Source: Candidatus Rokuibacteriota bacterium (GTDB lineage: Bacteria > Methylomirabilota > Methylomirabilia > Rokubacteriales > CSP1-6). Taken from it: a stretch of DNA of 64,000 bases. The stretch covers positions 1 through 64,000 of the forward strand of contig JACPDG010000052.1 of assembly GCA_016184125.1 (NCBI GenBank), given 5' to 3'. Below the pieces are notes generated by a model. It was not told the DNA's origin. It worked only from the letters and a program-made list of their open reading frames with translations, and ran no database searches. Shown in pieces: positions 50,424 through 61,922 of the stretch. Positions within the stretch are counted from its first letter, which is position 1; each line of letters begins with the position of its first letter. The translations under genes were made by a program, and so were the position numbers.

Positions 50424-51083
50424 TCACCTCGTTGTCTGTTGCGTCGTGTCCGCGCGTCGCGAGCGCGCCACGATCACCTTCACCCAGTGGGAGAAGACGT
50501 CGTGCTCCGCGATGACGTCGAAGCCCGCCGCGCGGACGTTGTCGACGGTGCGGCGGTTGATGTGCGGTCCCATGATTCGGCTCATGACCGGGTCCAGCAC
50601 ATCGAACAGGCGCCCGAGGGCTCCGCGCGGGCGCACGTGCTCGAGGAGGACGAGACGGCCGGCGTCCTTGAGGACGCGGCGCACCTCGCGCAGGCCACGG
50701 ACCGGATCCGGGACCGTGCAGAAGACGCAGCTCCCGACCACCGCATCGAAGCTGCCGTCCCTGAATGCGAGGTCCTCGGCGTCGGTGGCGACGGCCCGGC
50801 GGACGACCGGCGCCCCACCTGCCGCACGGCGCAGGCGCTCCAGCATGCCCGGGCTCAGGTCGGTCGGGATGACGACTGCGCCGGGTGGGTGGTGCACGAG
50901 GTTCTTTCCGGTGCCCGCGCCGACCTCGAGGATGCGGCCGTTCGGGAGGCTCTCGAAGAGCTGCGTGCGGGCGGAGGCGAGGCCGAGCATCCGCTCCATC
51001 GGCGCCACCATCATGTCGTAGCGGCGCGCCTGGCGGTTCCAGCGCCGGATCATGGCTCGCGTCGTCTCGGGGAAGGTCGGCAT
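50424..51083 (-). CDS. class I SAM-dependent methyltransferase
   Basis: 219 residues with the SAM motif GRILEVGAGTGKNLVHHPPG and the acidic motif TDLSPGML. Further down come FDAVVGSCVFCTVPDP and LVLLEHVRP, as in UbiE/metal-metalloid methyltransferase-like proteins. The substrate cannot be told. It starts 3 bp after the CuA-like gene and ends 3 bp before the selenoprotein gene, so it is part of the copper-redox operon. Confidence 0.85.
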   Translation of the reverse strand: MPTFPETTRAMIRRWNRQARRYDMMVAPMERMLGLASARTQLFESLPNGRILEVGAGTGKNLVHHPPGAVVIPTDLSPGMLERLRRAAGGAPVVRRAVATDAEDLAFRDGSFDAVVGSCVFCTVPDPVRGLREVRRVLKDAGRLVLLEHVRPRGALGRLFDVLDPVMSRIMGPHINRRTVDNVRAAGFDVIAEHDVFSHWVKVIVARSRRADTTQQTTR

Positions 51084-51086
51084 CGC

Positions 51087-51488
51087 CTACGGCTCCACGA
51101 TGAGCGTGCCCATCAGCGCCATGTGGAGGGCGCTGCAGCGGACGCTGCAGTAGAAGGGGAACTCGCCGGTCTTGCCGGCGGTGAACTCCACGACCTTCGT
51201 GGTCCCGGTCTTGATCGCGCCGGCGTCGGCGCCGAAGTGGAGGAGCTGGAAGCCGTGCGTGACGTCCTCGGCGAGGATGCGCAGACGCACGCGCTGCCCC
51301 TGCTTCACGACGATGCGCGCCGGGCTGAAGCCGCCGCGCTCGACCGTGCGCGCAACGACGAAGACCTCGTCCGCGCGGGTGCCGGGGCCGCGCATCGCCT
51401 GGTAGGAGAAGACGGCGGCGGGGACGCCGGCCACGATGAGAAGGACGATGGCGACGGCCAGACGCTCCACGCGTTTCACGGCGCTCAT
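51087..51488 (-). CDS. CuA-like cupredoxin (Cox2/NosZ C-terminal type)
   Basis: 133 residues: an anchor helix (VAIVLLIVAGVPAAVFSY) and a cupredoxin with ligand loop CSVRCSALHMALMG. This has the C-x3-C-x3-H order of CuA centres in Cox2 and NosZ, with the Met one residue later than usual. An upstream His (DVTHGFQLLHFG) completes the set. It should be a periplasmic electron or copper carrier. It overlaps the upstream gene by four bases (ATGA). Confidence 0.85.
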   Translation of the reverse strand: MSAVKRVERLAVAIVLLIVAGVPAAVFSYQAMRGPGTRADEVFVVARTVERGGFSPARIVVKQGQRVRLRILAEDVTHGFQLLHFGADAGAIKTGTTKVVEFTAGKTGEFPFYCSVRCSALHMALMGTLIVEP

Positions 51489-53299
51489 CCGAAGTAGAGC
51501 GTGACGAATGCCCACGCGATCGCCACGAGCAGCAGGGTGAGCGGCAGCAGCGCACGGCGCCGGGCCCGCGGCTCGGCGATCACCTCCGCGACGATCGCGC
51601 GCGCGGCGCGCACCGAGCCCCAGAGCCCGGCGAGGACGAGGCCGAGCTGGAGCCAGGGCAGCGCGGCGACGGGCATCCACGTCCATGTGGTCTCGCGCGT
51701 CCCGAAGAGGTCCCAGCCCCAGCCGAGCGGGTCCGAGAGGACGCGCGGGACGTACGACAGGTTCGGCGCGACGACGGCGAGGGTGAACGCCATCCAGGCG
51801 CCGAGCGAGACGGGCAGCAGCGCGTACGCGTAGTCGACGAAGAGACGCGAGAGCTTGAAGCCGGGTGTCCGCGCGAGCGCCCGTGAAAGCCACGCCGTCC
51901 CCAGGTGGAGGGCGGGGAGCGCGACGAGCGTGACGCCGGCGAACAGCGCCGAGTACAGGGCGAAGTCCGTCGGGCGCTCGAAGTTCGCCCAGGACTTCAC
52001 GGTGCCCCACGGGCCGAGCTTGACGACCGAATGCGCCAGGGCGGTGCCGAGGAGCAGGAGCGTCAGCCAGGCCTCGTCCATGCGGCGGCCGCGCGAGACG
52101 CCAAGATCGGCCGCGAACGAGCGGACGCGGACGGCGACGTTGTCGTAGGGACAGGCCTTCACGCACTCCGTGCAGAGCAGGCAATAGGTGTTGCGCTGGA
52201 GCCCGCCGCCGGGGAACTGGAACGTCGGGCAGGGGTAGGCGTCGCCGCCGCGGAAGCAGGCCTTCTCGCGGCATCGCCGGCAGACGTCGAGGTCGCGCGC
52301 GCGCAGCTCGAGCGGCGAGACGTTCGCGTAGACCCCGACCAGGGCGCCGACGGGGCAGACGTAGCGGCAGAACGCCCGGCGGTCGAAGACGAGGTGGATC
52401 CCGAGCGCGGCCACGGCGAAGCCCGCGAGCAGGAGCGCGGTCACGAGCGGCCGCGTCGTGATGACGATGCCGAACAGCACCAGGAGGAACAGCGCCCCGA
52501 ACGCGGGCCAGATGTTCTGGAGCGCCTTCGGCCACGCGCGGCCGAGGCCGAAGCCCCGGACGCGGTGCTCGACGATCGCCCCGCGCGCGATCCACTCGGC
52601 GGGCGCGGGCAGCGGGCACATCGCGCACCAGAGGCGTCCGCCGAGCGGGATGAGGACGAGGACGAGCAGGCCCCACCACACGAGCCAGACGAAGATCGTC
52701 GAGAAGTTCGTCGCGCCGGTCGAGGTCCCGGCGAGGCCCGCGACGACGATGAGCGTGAACACCGCCAGGTTCGGCGCGACGAGCGCGAACTGGAGCGGCC
52801 GCCACGCCAGGAGCCAGCGAAGCGCGCGCGAGCGGGTCAGGTCCCACCGCCGCGTCGCGGCCAGGCCGCCGGCGGACGCGAGGAAGCCGACGGCGAGCGC
52901 CAGCGCGCCGGCGCCGAGCGGCCAGGGGTTCGGGCGCACGACGATCTCGCCGACCATGAACGGGTGCAGCGGCCCGCAGACGACCGAGCAGCGGTACCGG
53001 AGCTTGCCCGCATGCGCCGCCGGGACCGTCACGCGCGCCTCGCGTCCCGGGAGCACGGTCGTCTCGATCCCGGTGCCCTCGACCGCGAAGCCGTGCGTGA
53101 CGTCGCGGGAGCGGATCCGGAACGTCACGCGATCCCCGGCCTCCACGGTCAGGCGCGGCGGGTCGAAGGCGAACTTGCCCGCCATCAGCCGCACCTCGAC
53201 GTCGCGGCCGCCGCGCGGATGGACGAAGCCCGCCAGCGCGACGGACGCGACGCCGAGGGCGAGGAGGACGCCGGCGAGAGCCGCGACGCGGCGCTTCAC
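51485..53299 (-). CDS. fusion of a CuA-type cupredoxin with a NosR/NapH-like iron-sulfur membrane protein
   Basis: 604 residues. After a signal peptide, residues about 30-125 form a cupredoxin with a full CuA loop, CSVVCGPLHPFM. Residues about 130-600 are a polytopic membrane part with NosR/NapH/CcoG-like Cys motifs CAMCPLPAPAEW and CRYVCPVGALVG, then CRRCREKAC and CLLCTECVKACPYDN for 4Fe-4S clusters. It could move electrons between the quinone pool and periplasmic copper proteins such as the adjacent CuA protein. The fusion itself is what makes it unusual. Confidence 0.85.
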   Translation of the reverse strand: MKRRVAALAGVLLALGVASVALAGFVHPRGGRDVEVRLMAGKFAFDPPRLTVEAGDRVTFRIRSRDVTHGFAVEGTGIETTVLPGREARVTVPAAHAGKLRYRCSVVCGPLHPFMVGEIVVRPNPWPLGAGALALAVGFLASAGGLAATRRWDLTRSRALRWLLAWRPLQFALVAPNLAVFTLIVVAGLAGTSTGATNFSTIFVWLVWWGLLVLVLIPLGGRLWCAMCPLPAPAEWIARGAIVEHRVRGFGLGRAWPKALQNIWPAFGALFLLVLFGIVITTRPLVTALLLAGFAVAALGIHLVFDRRAFCRYVCPVGALVGVYANVSPLELRARDLDVCRRCREKACFRGGDAYPCPTFQFPGGGLQRNTYCLLCTECVKACPYDNVAVRVRSFAADLGVSRGRRMDEAWLTLLLLGTALAHSVVKLGPWGTVKSWANFERPTDFALYSALFAGVTLVALPALHLGTAWLSRALARTPGFKLSRLFVDYAYALLPVSLGAWMAFTLAVVAPNLSYVPRVLSDPLGWGWDLFGTRETTWTWMPVAALPWLQLGLVLAGLWGSVRAARAIVAEVIAEPRARRRALLPLTLLLVAIAWAFVTLYFG

Positions 53300-53300
53300 G

Positions 53301-54257
53301 CTACGGGTCCACCACCGCGATCGACGACGGCGCCTTGCCGGCCGCCACGGTGGCGACCACCGCGCGCTTCGCCGTCGAGATGACCGAGATCGTGTTGTCC
53401 TCCATGTTCGCGGTGTAGGCGAGGGCGCCGTCGCGGGAGAGGACCATCGTGTGCGGCATCTTGCCGACGGGGATCTGCGCGACCACGCGCCCGGCCGCGA
53501 GGTCGACGGCGAGGACCTTGTGGCCGACCTCGCTCGCGACCCAGAGCGTCCGGCCGTCGGGCGCCATCGCCATCCCGTGGGAGTTCAGCCCGAGGTCGAT
53601 GCGGGCGACGGGCTTGCGCGTCTGCGCGTCGACGACGGTCAGGTCGTTCGAGCCCGTGCTGCTCGCGTAGAACCGGCGGCCGTCGGGCGCGAACAGCGCG
53701 AGATGCGGCAGGAAGCCGACCTTCACGCGCTCGATCACGCGGCGCGCGGCCGCGTCGATCACGAAGATCCGGTGCGACTCGGCGCCACCGACCAGGACCG
53801 TCTTGCCGTCGGGGGACACGGAGGTGATGTGCGGCTCGGGTCCCGTCGGGATCCTCGCCTCCACGCGGTTCGTCGCCGTGCCGATCACCGCCACTTCCTG
53901 GGACGTCTCGAGACTCGCGTACACGCGCTGGCCGCCGGGCGCCATGGCGAGATGCGTCGGACGCAGACCGAGCGGGATCTTCGCGACCGTCCGGTCGGTG
54001 GCGAGATCGAGCACCCACACCTCGTCGGCGCCCGCCATCGTCACGTAGAGGCGCTTGCCGTCCGGCGTCGCGACGGCGAAGTGCGGGTCGGGCGCGGTGG
54101 GGATGGTGCGGAGCGGCTTGAGCGTCACCGCGTCGATGACCGCGAGGCTCTGGCCGCCGAGGTTCGTGACGTAGAGGCGCGCAGGCCCGCCGGCCGCCGG
54201 CGCCGACCCGAGCGCCAGGACCGCGAGCACGCCGAAGACGAGAGCTCTCGTTCTCAC
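53301..54257 (-). CDS. secreted YVTN-type beta-propeller protein
   Basis: 318 residues: signal peptide (ALVFGVLAVLALGSAPAA) and about seven repeats of the YncE-like type (PARLYVTNLGGQSLAVID, KRLYVTMAGADEVWVLDL). It is exported, probably to bind ligands or partners in the periplasm. It lies one base before the cupredoxin-FeS fusion gene in the same operon. A truncated relative lies at 16347-16577. Confidence 0.85.
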   Translation of the reverse strand: MRTRALVFGVLAVLALGSAPAAGGPARLYVTNLGGQSLAVIDAVTLKPLRTIPTAPDPHFAVATPDGKRLYVTMAGADEVWVLDLATDRTVAKIPLGLRPTHLAMAPGGQRVYASLETSQEVAVIGTATNRVEARIPTGPEPHITSVSPDGKTVLVGGAESHRIFVIDAAARRVIERVKVGFLPHLALFAPDGRRFYASSTGSNDLTVVDAQTRKPVARIDLGLNSHGMAMAPDGRTLWVASEVGHKVLAVDLAAGRVVAQIPVGKMPHTMVLSRDGALAYTANMEDNTISVISTAKRAVVATVAAGKAPSSIAVVDP

Positions 54258-54295
54258 ACGCTGGCTCCTTGCGGCAGATGCCTCGGGCGCATCGG

Positions 54296-55634
<1,339 letters not shown>

Positions 55635-55642
<8 letters not shown>

Positions 55643-56852
55643 GGATGCCTCCATCGAGCGCGAGCCGCAGCGAGAATCGGGTGCCCCCGCCGGCCGGCTC
55701 GGCCCACGTGAGATCGCCGCCGTGCTGGCGGGCGATCTCGCGGGCGATCGACAGGCCGAGTCCCGTGCCGCGGTCCTTGGTGGTGAAGAACGGCTCGAAG
55801 ATGTGCGGGCGCACCTCGGGTGAGACCCCCGGACCATCGTCGGTCACGGCGATCACCGCGGCGTCTGCCGCCGCCCCGGTCGCGATGCCGACACGGCCGC
55901 CTCGCGGGAGCATCTCGAGCGCGTTCTTCACGAGGTTCCGGAGCGCCTGTCGGACCATCACACGGTCGCAGACCACCGGAGGCAGCCCGTCGTCGAGCTC
56001 GAGCGCGATGGTGACGCCCTGGCGGTCCGCGACGGGGCGGAGGAACGCGACGAGCTCGGCCGCGAGCTCGTTGAGCGACTCCTTCTCGCGCCGTGGCCTC
56101 GGCAGGCGCGCGGCGACGAGGTACTCCTCCGTCAGCTCCGCGAGCGCATGCACCTCGTCCCGGATCGCGCGCAGCAGCTCGTCGGCCTCGCTCATCTCCG
56201 GCCCCGGGCAGGTGCGGACGATGTCGCCGAGCAGATCGACGTTGAGGTTGATGGCCCCGAGCGGGCTCCGCACCTCGTGGGCCATCTTCGCGGAGAGCCG
56301 ACCCACGGCGGCCAGCTGCTCGGCGCGCGCGAGGCGCGCCATCGCCGCCTCCATGTTCCGGTTGAGCTGCTCGGCTCTCGCTCGCGCCCCGAGCACGGCG
56401 GCGCGCGAGCCGACGTGCAGCAGAGGGATGGCCGGGGACGCGAGCGCGTTCGCGACGGCGAGCAGCACGGAGGCGAGGACGGCCGCGAGGACACCGAGCC
56501 CGGGACCGAAGTGGTAGGCGTGGAGCGCCACCAGCAGGTAGAAGAGCAGGTAGAAGTGACTCTCGCCGCCGCCGGTGAACCAGACGAGGAGGAACACGAC
56601 GCCGAGGTCGGAGGCGAGCGTCGCCAGGAAGATCTGCCGCGCGCGCTCGGGCCAGAGCCCGAGGACGGCGAGGACCGCGAGCTTGTAGACGACGACGCCG
56701 GCCAGCAAGGGCGTCACGTGCAGCGCGTGCTCGGCGCGAGGCGGGGCGACGAACAGCGCCGCCATGCCGCCCACGACCGTCAGGGCGCGCAGGACGGCGA
56801 AGACCAGCGCGTCGTTGCCCAGCCGCTCGGCGGCCTCCGCGATCCGCGGCAT
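55635..56852 (-). CDS. sensor histidine kinase
   Basis: 405 residues. Five or six N-terminal helices (ALTVVGGMAALFVAPP, LLAGVVVYKLAVLAVLGL, FYLLFYLLVALHAYHFGPG) without a large periplasmic loop are followed by the H-box MAHEVRSPLGAI, N-box NLVKNALEM, and G-boxes DDGPGVS and GTGLGLSIARE. It should phosphorylate the NtrC-type regulator. The signal is probably sensed in the membrane. ATG 56852 has no good ribosome site and lies near the breakpoint of the upstream fragment, so the N-terminus may be incomplete. Confidence 0.88.
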
Positions 56853-56889
56853 GAGCGGCAGACGCGGCAGCGCAGCCAGGCTCGCTCGC

Positions 56890-57204
56890 CGGCTGGGGGA
56901 AGACGAGCACGGCCGACCGGTGGTGACCGCTTCCCGTCGCCTCCTCGAGCGACGTCGCCACGACATCTTTGTCGTCCGCGCCCACGAGGACGACGGATTT
57001 GTCGAGCGCGATCCCGTCGAGGCCGACCGAGTGGGTGTCGAGCACGACCTTCACGCGGACGGCGCCCTCGGCCGGCGTCGGGGTGACCGCGACGGTGATG
57101 GGACCGCGGCGGTCCGTCTTCGTCGCCGGTGTGTCCGCCGTCGACGCGGCGGCGAGGGTGACGACGATGCCGAACGTGACGAGAGCAGCGAGCGCGGAGC
57201 GCAT
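56890..57204 (-). pseudogene. secreted protein, C-terminally truncated
   Basis: Starts with a signal peptide (LAALVTFGIVVTLAAAST) and a small beta-rich domain (VRVKVVLDTHSVGLDGIAL, KDVVATSLEEATGSGHHR). After SAVLVFP the reading runs out of phase into the sensor kinase gene, so the natural end is missing. I do not recognise the family. It looks cut at the same breakpoint that may have clipped the kinase start. Confidence 0.55.
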
Positions 57205-57269
57205 GGAGGACTCCTTTCGCATCGTATTGACCGGACGTTTGCGATGATTCGCGCCGCATGGCGCGACGA

Positions 57270-57539
57270 TCAGCGGAGGTGTGCCGGCCTGGGAGGCGGG
57301 TCGAGGACGAAGAGCGCGGCGCGGCGGATGGACGCGGACTTGCGCATTGGCGCCCACCCCACGAGGAGAAGTCCGAGGAACGGAACGGGCATGACCGTGG
57401 TCGCAAGCATGCTGCAGCAGGCGTCGACGATTGCGCCGTGACCGGCGCGAGCGTCGTCGTCGAGCATGCAGACGCCTGCGCCGAGCACGAGCAGCAGGGC
57501 GATCACGACGACCACGGGCGAGAGTCTCGGACGGCGCAT
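57270..57539 (-). CDS. small membrane protein of unknown function
   Basis: 89 residues with two helices (VVVVIALLLV and MLATTVMPVPFLGLLLVGW) and three Cys, including DACCSM near the middle. The frame continues upstream to 57578, but a sigma-54 promoter lies in that part, so ATG 57539 is taken. The start would then be only a few bases after the predicted transcript start. Function unknown. Confidence 0.5.
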   Translation of the reverse strand: MRRPRLSPVVVVIALLLVLGAGVCMLDDDARAGHGAIVDACCSMLATTVMPVPFLGLLLVGWAPMRKSASIRRAALFVLDPPPRPAHLR

Positions 57540-57552
57540 CGCCCATGAGCCA

Positions 57553-57568
57553 AGCAACCCGAGTGCCA
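57553..57568 (-). promoter_or_regulatory. sigma-54 promoter
   Basis: Minus strand TGGCACTCGGGTTGCT, a full match to the core. No clear paired palindrome was found 65-90 bp upstream. Confidence 0.55.
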
Positions 57569-57864
57569 GATACGGCACGGATCTAGGACGGTCTCACCAT
57601 GAGGATTCCCGGCGAGGAGCTGCAGTCGCGTCCCGGCGAGCGGCTCGGTCGGTGGGGCAGCCCGACCGCACCTGGGGCTCGTGCTCCGCATTCACGCCGT
57701 CGAGCACGACGGCCGGCCAGCTGGACTCGCCGTTCTACGAAAATGAGGTTCACGTGTCTTGACTCCGGGGTGCCGAGCGTCCATGGTGCGCGACATGAGC
57801 CGCCGTCCCGGTGCGGGGCGGCCGGTGGGACCGACAGCTGCTCCCTTCGCCATGGAGGTGCTGG

Positions 57865-58992
57865 ATGAGACGGACTGTCGTGGTGGGTGCGGTCGCAGCG
57901 GTCGTGAGCGCGCTCGTCGTGCTTGCGATCACCGGGTGGATCGGCTTCAGCTCGGCCACCGCGCAGGCGCCGCGCGTGCTCAAGATGCAGGCCACGTGGC
58001 CCGCGGGGTCGATGCTCTTCGACAACTTCAAGATGTTCGCCGAGCGCGTGGAGAAGATGTCGGGCGGTCGCCTGAAGGTCGAGACCTTGCCGGCCGGTGC
58101 GATCGTCCCCGCGTTCGAGGTCCTGGAGGCCACGCACAAGCGCGTGCTCGAGGGCGCCCACGCCTGGGCGGGGTACTGGGTCGGCAAGAACAAGGCGGCG
58201 GTGCTGATGACCGGCGGTCCCGGCGGCACCTTCGGCATGGACTTCGTCGACTACATCGGGTGGATGTACGAGGGCGGCGGCTTGGAGCTCTACCAGGAGT
58301 TCTACCGCGAGGTCCTCAAGATGAACGTCGTCGTCTTCCCGATCCTGCCCGCCGGCCCGCAGGCCTTCGGCTGGTTCAAGCGGCCGGTGAAGAACTGGAA
58401 CGAGATGAAGGGCATGAAGTGCCGCCAGACGGGCATGGCGGGCGAGGTGTTCACCGCGGCCGGCATGCGGGTGGTGAACATGCCCGGCGGCGAGATCATC
58501 CCGTCCGCCGAGCGCGGCCTCATCGACTGCGCGGAATGGGTGACGCCGGGCGAGGACCTGAAGATGGGCTTCCACAACATCTGGAAGTACTACTACATGC
58601 CCGGGATGCACGAGAACACGACGGTCGGCGAGCTCCTGATCAACGCCGACGTCTGGAAGTCGCTGGCGCCAGACTTCCAGGAGATCGTGAAGGGCGCGGC
58701 GACCGAGACCTACGTCCGCTTCCAGGCGAAGTTCAACCAGGCGAACGCCGCGGCGCTCAAGACGCTCCAGGAGGAGCACAAGGTCCAGGTGATGCGCACG
58801 CCGGACGACGTGCTCACGACGTTCCTCAAGACGTGGGACAAGGTCGCCGAGAAGGAGTCCGCCGCCAACCCGTTCTTCAAGAAGGTCCTCGAGTCGCAGA
58901 AGACGTACGCGTCGCTGCTCGTGCCCGCGCGGCGGTTCATGTACCCGCCTTACGAGTTCGCCGCGAACCACTACTGGCCGCTGAAGAAGTAG
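57865..58992 (+). CDS. TRAP transporter substrate-binding protein (DctP family)
   Basis: 375 residues. A signal anchor (VVVGAVAAVVSALVVLAITGW) is followed by a DctP-type fold: RVLKMQATWPAGSMLFDNF, GRLKVETLPAGAIVPAFE and the ligand-binding Arg region KCRQTGMAGEVFTAAGM. It captures small carboxylates in the periplasm for a TRAP permease, which is not in this window. GGAGGT precedes ATG 57865. It is the intact paralogue of the pseudogene at 16834. Confidence 0.93.
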   Translation: MRRTVVVGAVAAVVSALVVLAITGWIGFSSATAQAPRVLKMQATWPAGSMLFDNFKMFAERVEKMSGGRLKVETLPAGAIVPAFEVLEATHKRVLEGAHAWAGYWVGKNKAAVLMTGGPGGTFGMDFVDYIGWMYEGGGLELYQEFYREVLKMNVVVFPILPAGPQAFGWFKRPVKNWNEMKGMKCRQTGMAGEVFTAAGMRVVNMPGGEIIPSAERGLIDCAEWVTPGEDLKMGFHNIWKYYYMPGMHENTTVGELLINADVWKSLAPDFQEIVKGAATETYVRFQAKFNQANAAALKTLQEEHKVQVMRTPDDVLTTFLKTWDKVAEKESAANPFFKKVLESQKTYASLLVPARRFMYPPYEFAANHYWPLKK

Positions 58993-59009
58993 GCAGGTCG
59001 CCGCGGTCG

Positions 59010-59037
59010 ACGGGGAGGGGCCTGAGCCCCTCCCCGT
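59010..59037. terminator. bidirectional terminator-like hairpin
   Basis: A perfect 12-bp stem, ACGGGGAGGGGC and GCCCCTCCCCGT, with loop CTGA. It lies between the convergent TRAP and phosphoglucomutase genes. No T-run follows. Confidence 0.6.
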
Positions 59038-59052
59038 GCCGTCCCCAGCCGC

Positions 59053-60699
<1,647 letters not shown>

Positions 60700-60734
60700 A
60701 CGCCGATCGTACCCCGTCGCGTCGAGGCGCGAGG

Positions 60735-61619
60735 CTACTTCACGACGAGCACGGGCACGCGCGCCTGGTTGAGCGCGCCCTCGGCCACGCTGCCGAGGAG
60801 CAGGCGCTCCACGCGTCCCGCGCCGCGCGCGCCGACGACCAGGACGTCGCCGCGCGCGGCGTCGACCGCCCCGAGCAGCTCGTGGAGCGGCGCGCCGGAC
60901 CGCACGGTCGTCTCGACCGTCCAGCCCGTCCGTCTGAGATCGCCGGCGGCGGCCTCGAGCTCCACACGCGCCTTGGCCATCCGAGCGGCTTCGACCTCGC
61001 GCTCCTCGGCGCGGAGCGCGGCACGCACCGCGGTGGGCATGAGGCCCATGGACAGGATCGTGTGCGGCTCGACGACGCCGACGAGCACGACGCGCCCGGC
61101 GCGCGGCGGAATCAAGCCGGCGACGAACCGTGTCGCGCGACGCGCGCCCCGTGACCCATCGATGCCGATGACGAACCGGCGGATCTCGCGGGGCCGGCGG
61201 CGGACCACGAGGACCGGGCAGCGCGCGCCCCGCAGGACGCCGCGAGAAACGCTGCCCAGCACGATCCGGCGGAACACCCCGTGGCCGCGGGAGCCGAGGA
61301 CGATGACCGCCGCCCGCCGCCGCTGCGCCTCGGCGAGGATGGCGTCGCGCGGACGGGCATCGACGATTGCGACGTCCGCGTCGGGCCACCGGCGCGCCAG
61401 CGCCTGCCGCGAGGCCCGAGCCACGCGTGCGAACGCTCGCTCGAACGCCTCGACGACGTAGCGGGGTCGGCCTCGCGTCGAGGCCGTCCGCAGCGCCACG
61501 ACGCCGTTCACGCGCGTGTCGGCCGGCCAGGGGAACGCGAGGGTGGTGGCGACCGCCGCACGCGCGTGGCGTGACCCGTCGGTCGCGACAAGGACGGACA
61601 GCCCGCTGGCGCCCGTCAC
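60735..61619 (-). CDS. tandem universal stress protein
   Basis: 294 residues with two UspA domains. The first has [19 protein letters not shown] and [21 protein letters not shown]; the second [17 protein letters not shown] and [21 protein letters not shown]. Both carry the nucleotide-binding G-x2-G-x9-G-S-type pattern. It should act in the cytoplasm as a stress-linked nucleotide-binding protein. GTG 61619 overlaps the stop of the upstream gene (GTGA). Confidence 0.9.
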   Translation of the reverse strand: MTGASGLSVLVATDGSRHARAAVATTLAFPWPADTRVNGVVALRTASTRGRPRYVVEAFERAFARVARASRQALARRWPDADVAIVDARPRDAILAEAQRRRAAVIVLGSRGHGVFRRIVLGSVSRGVLRGARCPVLVVRRRPREIRRFVIGIDGSRGARRATRFVAGLIPPRAGRVVLVGVVEPHTILSMGLMPTAVRAALRAEEREVEAARMAKARVELEAAAGDLRRTGWTVETTVRSGAPLHELLGAVDAARGDVLVVGARGAGRVERLLLGSVAEGALNQARVPVLVVK

Positions 61620-61891
61620 CGCACCGGCGGGAGCTTCGAGAGCGCCACGCACGCCTTCTCGCACACGACGGCCGTCACGGGCGCGAACGCCGTGCAGCGC
61701 TCGACATCGACGAGCGAGCCATCCCACGCGGACTCCTTGAAGCCGACACGCACGTTCAGCTGGCGGAAGGGGCACCAGAACGCGTACGTGACGTGATGAT
61801 GGCCGGTGAACAGGCGGGCGCCCAGCGTGTACAGCACGCCCAGCACCGCGCCTGTGCCGACCACGATCGCGAGCGGCCAGAGGGTGTCCAT
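61616..61891 (-). CDS. small membrane-anchored protein with Cys residues
   Basis: 91 residues. One N-terminal helix ([21 protein letters not shown]) is followed by a soluble part with Cys in [19 protein letters not shown] and [10 protein letters not shown]. The four Cys could bind metal or form disulfides. It lies between the CBS/kinase and universal stress genes and overlaps the latter. No known family. Confidence 0.65.
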   Translation of the reverse strand: MDTLWPLAIVVGTGAVLGVLYTLGARLFTGHHHVTYAFWCPFRQLNVRVGFKESAWDGSLVDVERCTAFAPVTAVVCEKACVALSKLPPVR

Positions 61892-61922
61892 GCCGCTACC
61901 TCCTCCGGGCCCGGAGCCCGGA

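Noticed and set aside
48847-51555. A 902-codon frame running into the cyclase from upstream genes
   Set aside because: Upstream codons are shadows of the methyltransferase, CuA and selenoprotein genes, each with clear homology in another frame.
55801-55830. Further SECIS-like AGACC/TCA arrangement inside the sensor kinase gene
   Set aside because: The offset is 16 nt rather than 18, there is no stem, and the kinase frame has no UGA there.
57811-57864. Upstream start for the TRAP receptor at 57811
   Set aside because: The extra residues lack a signal-like pattern, while ATG 57865 has GGAGGT and begins a normal signal anchor.
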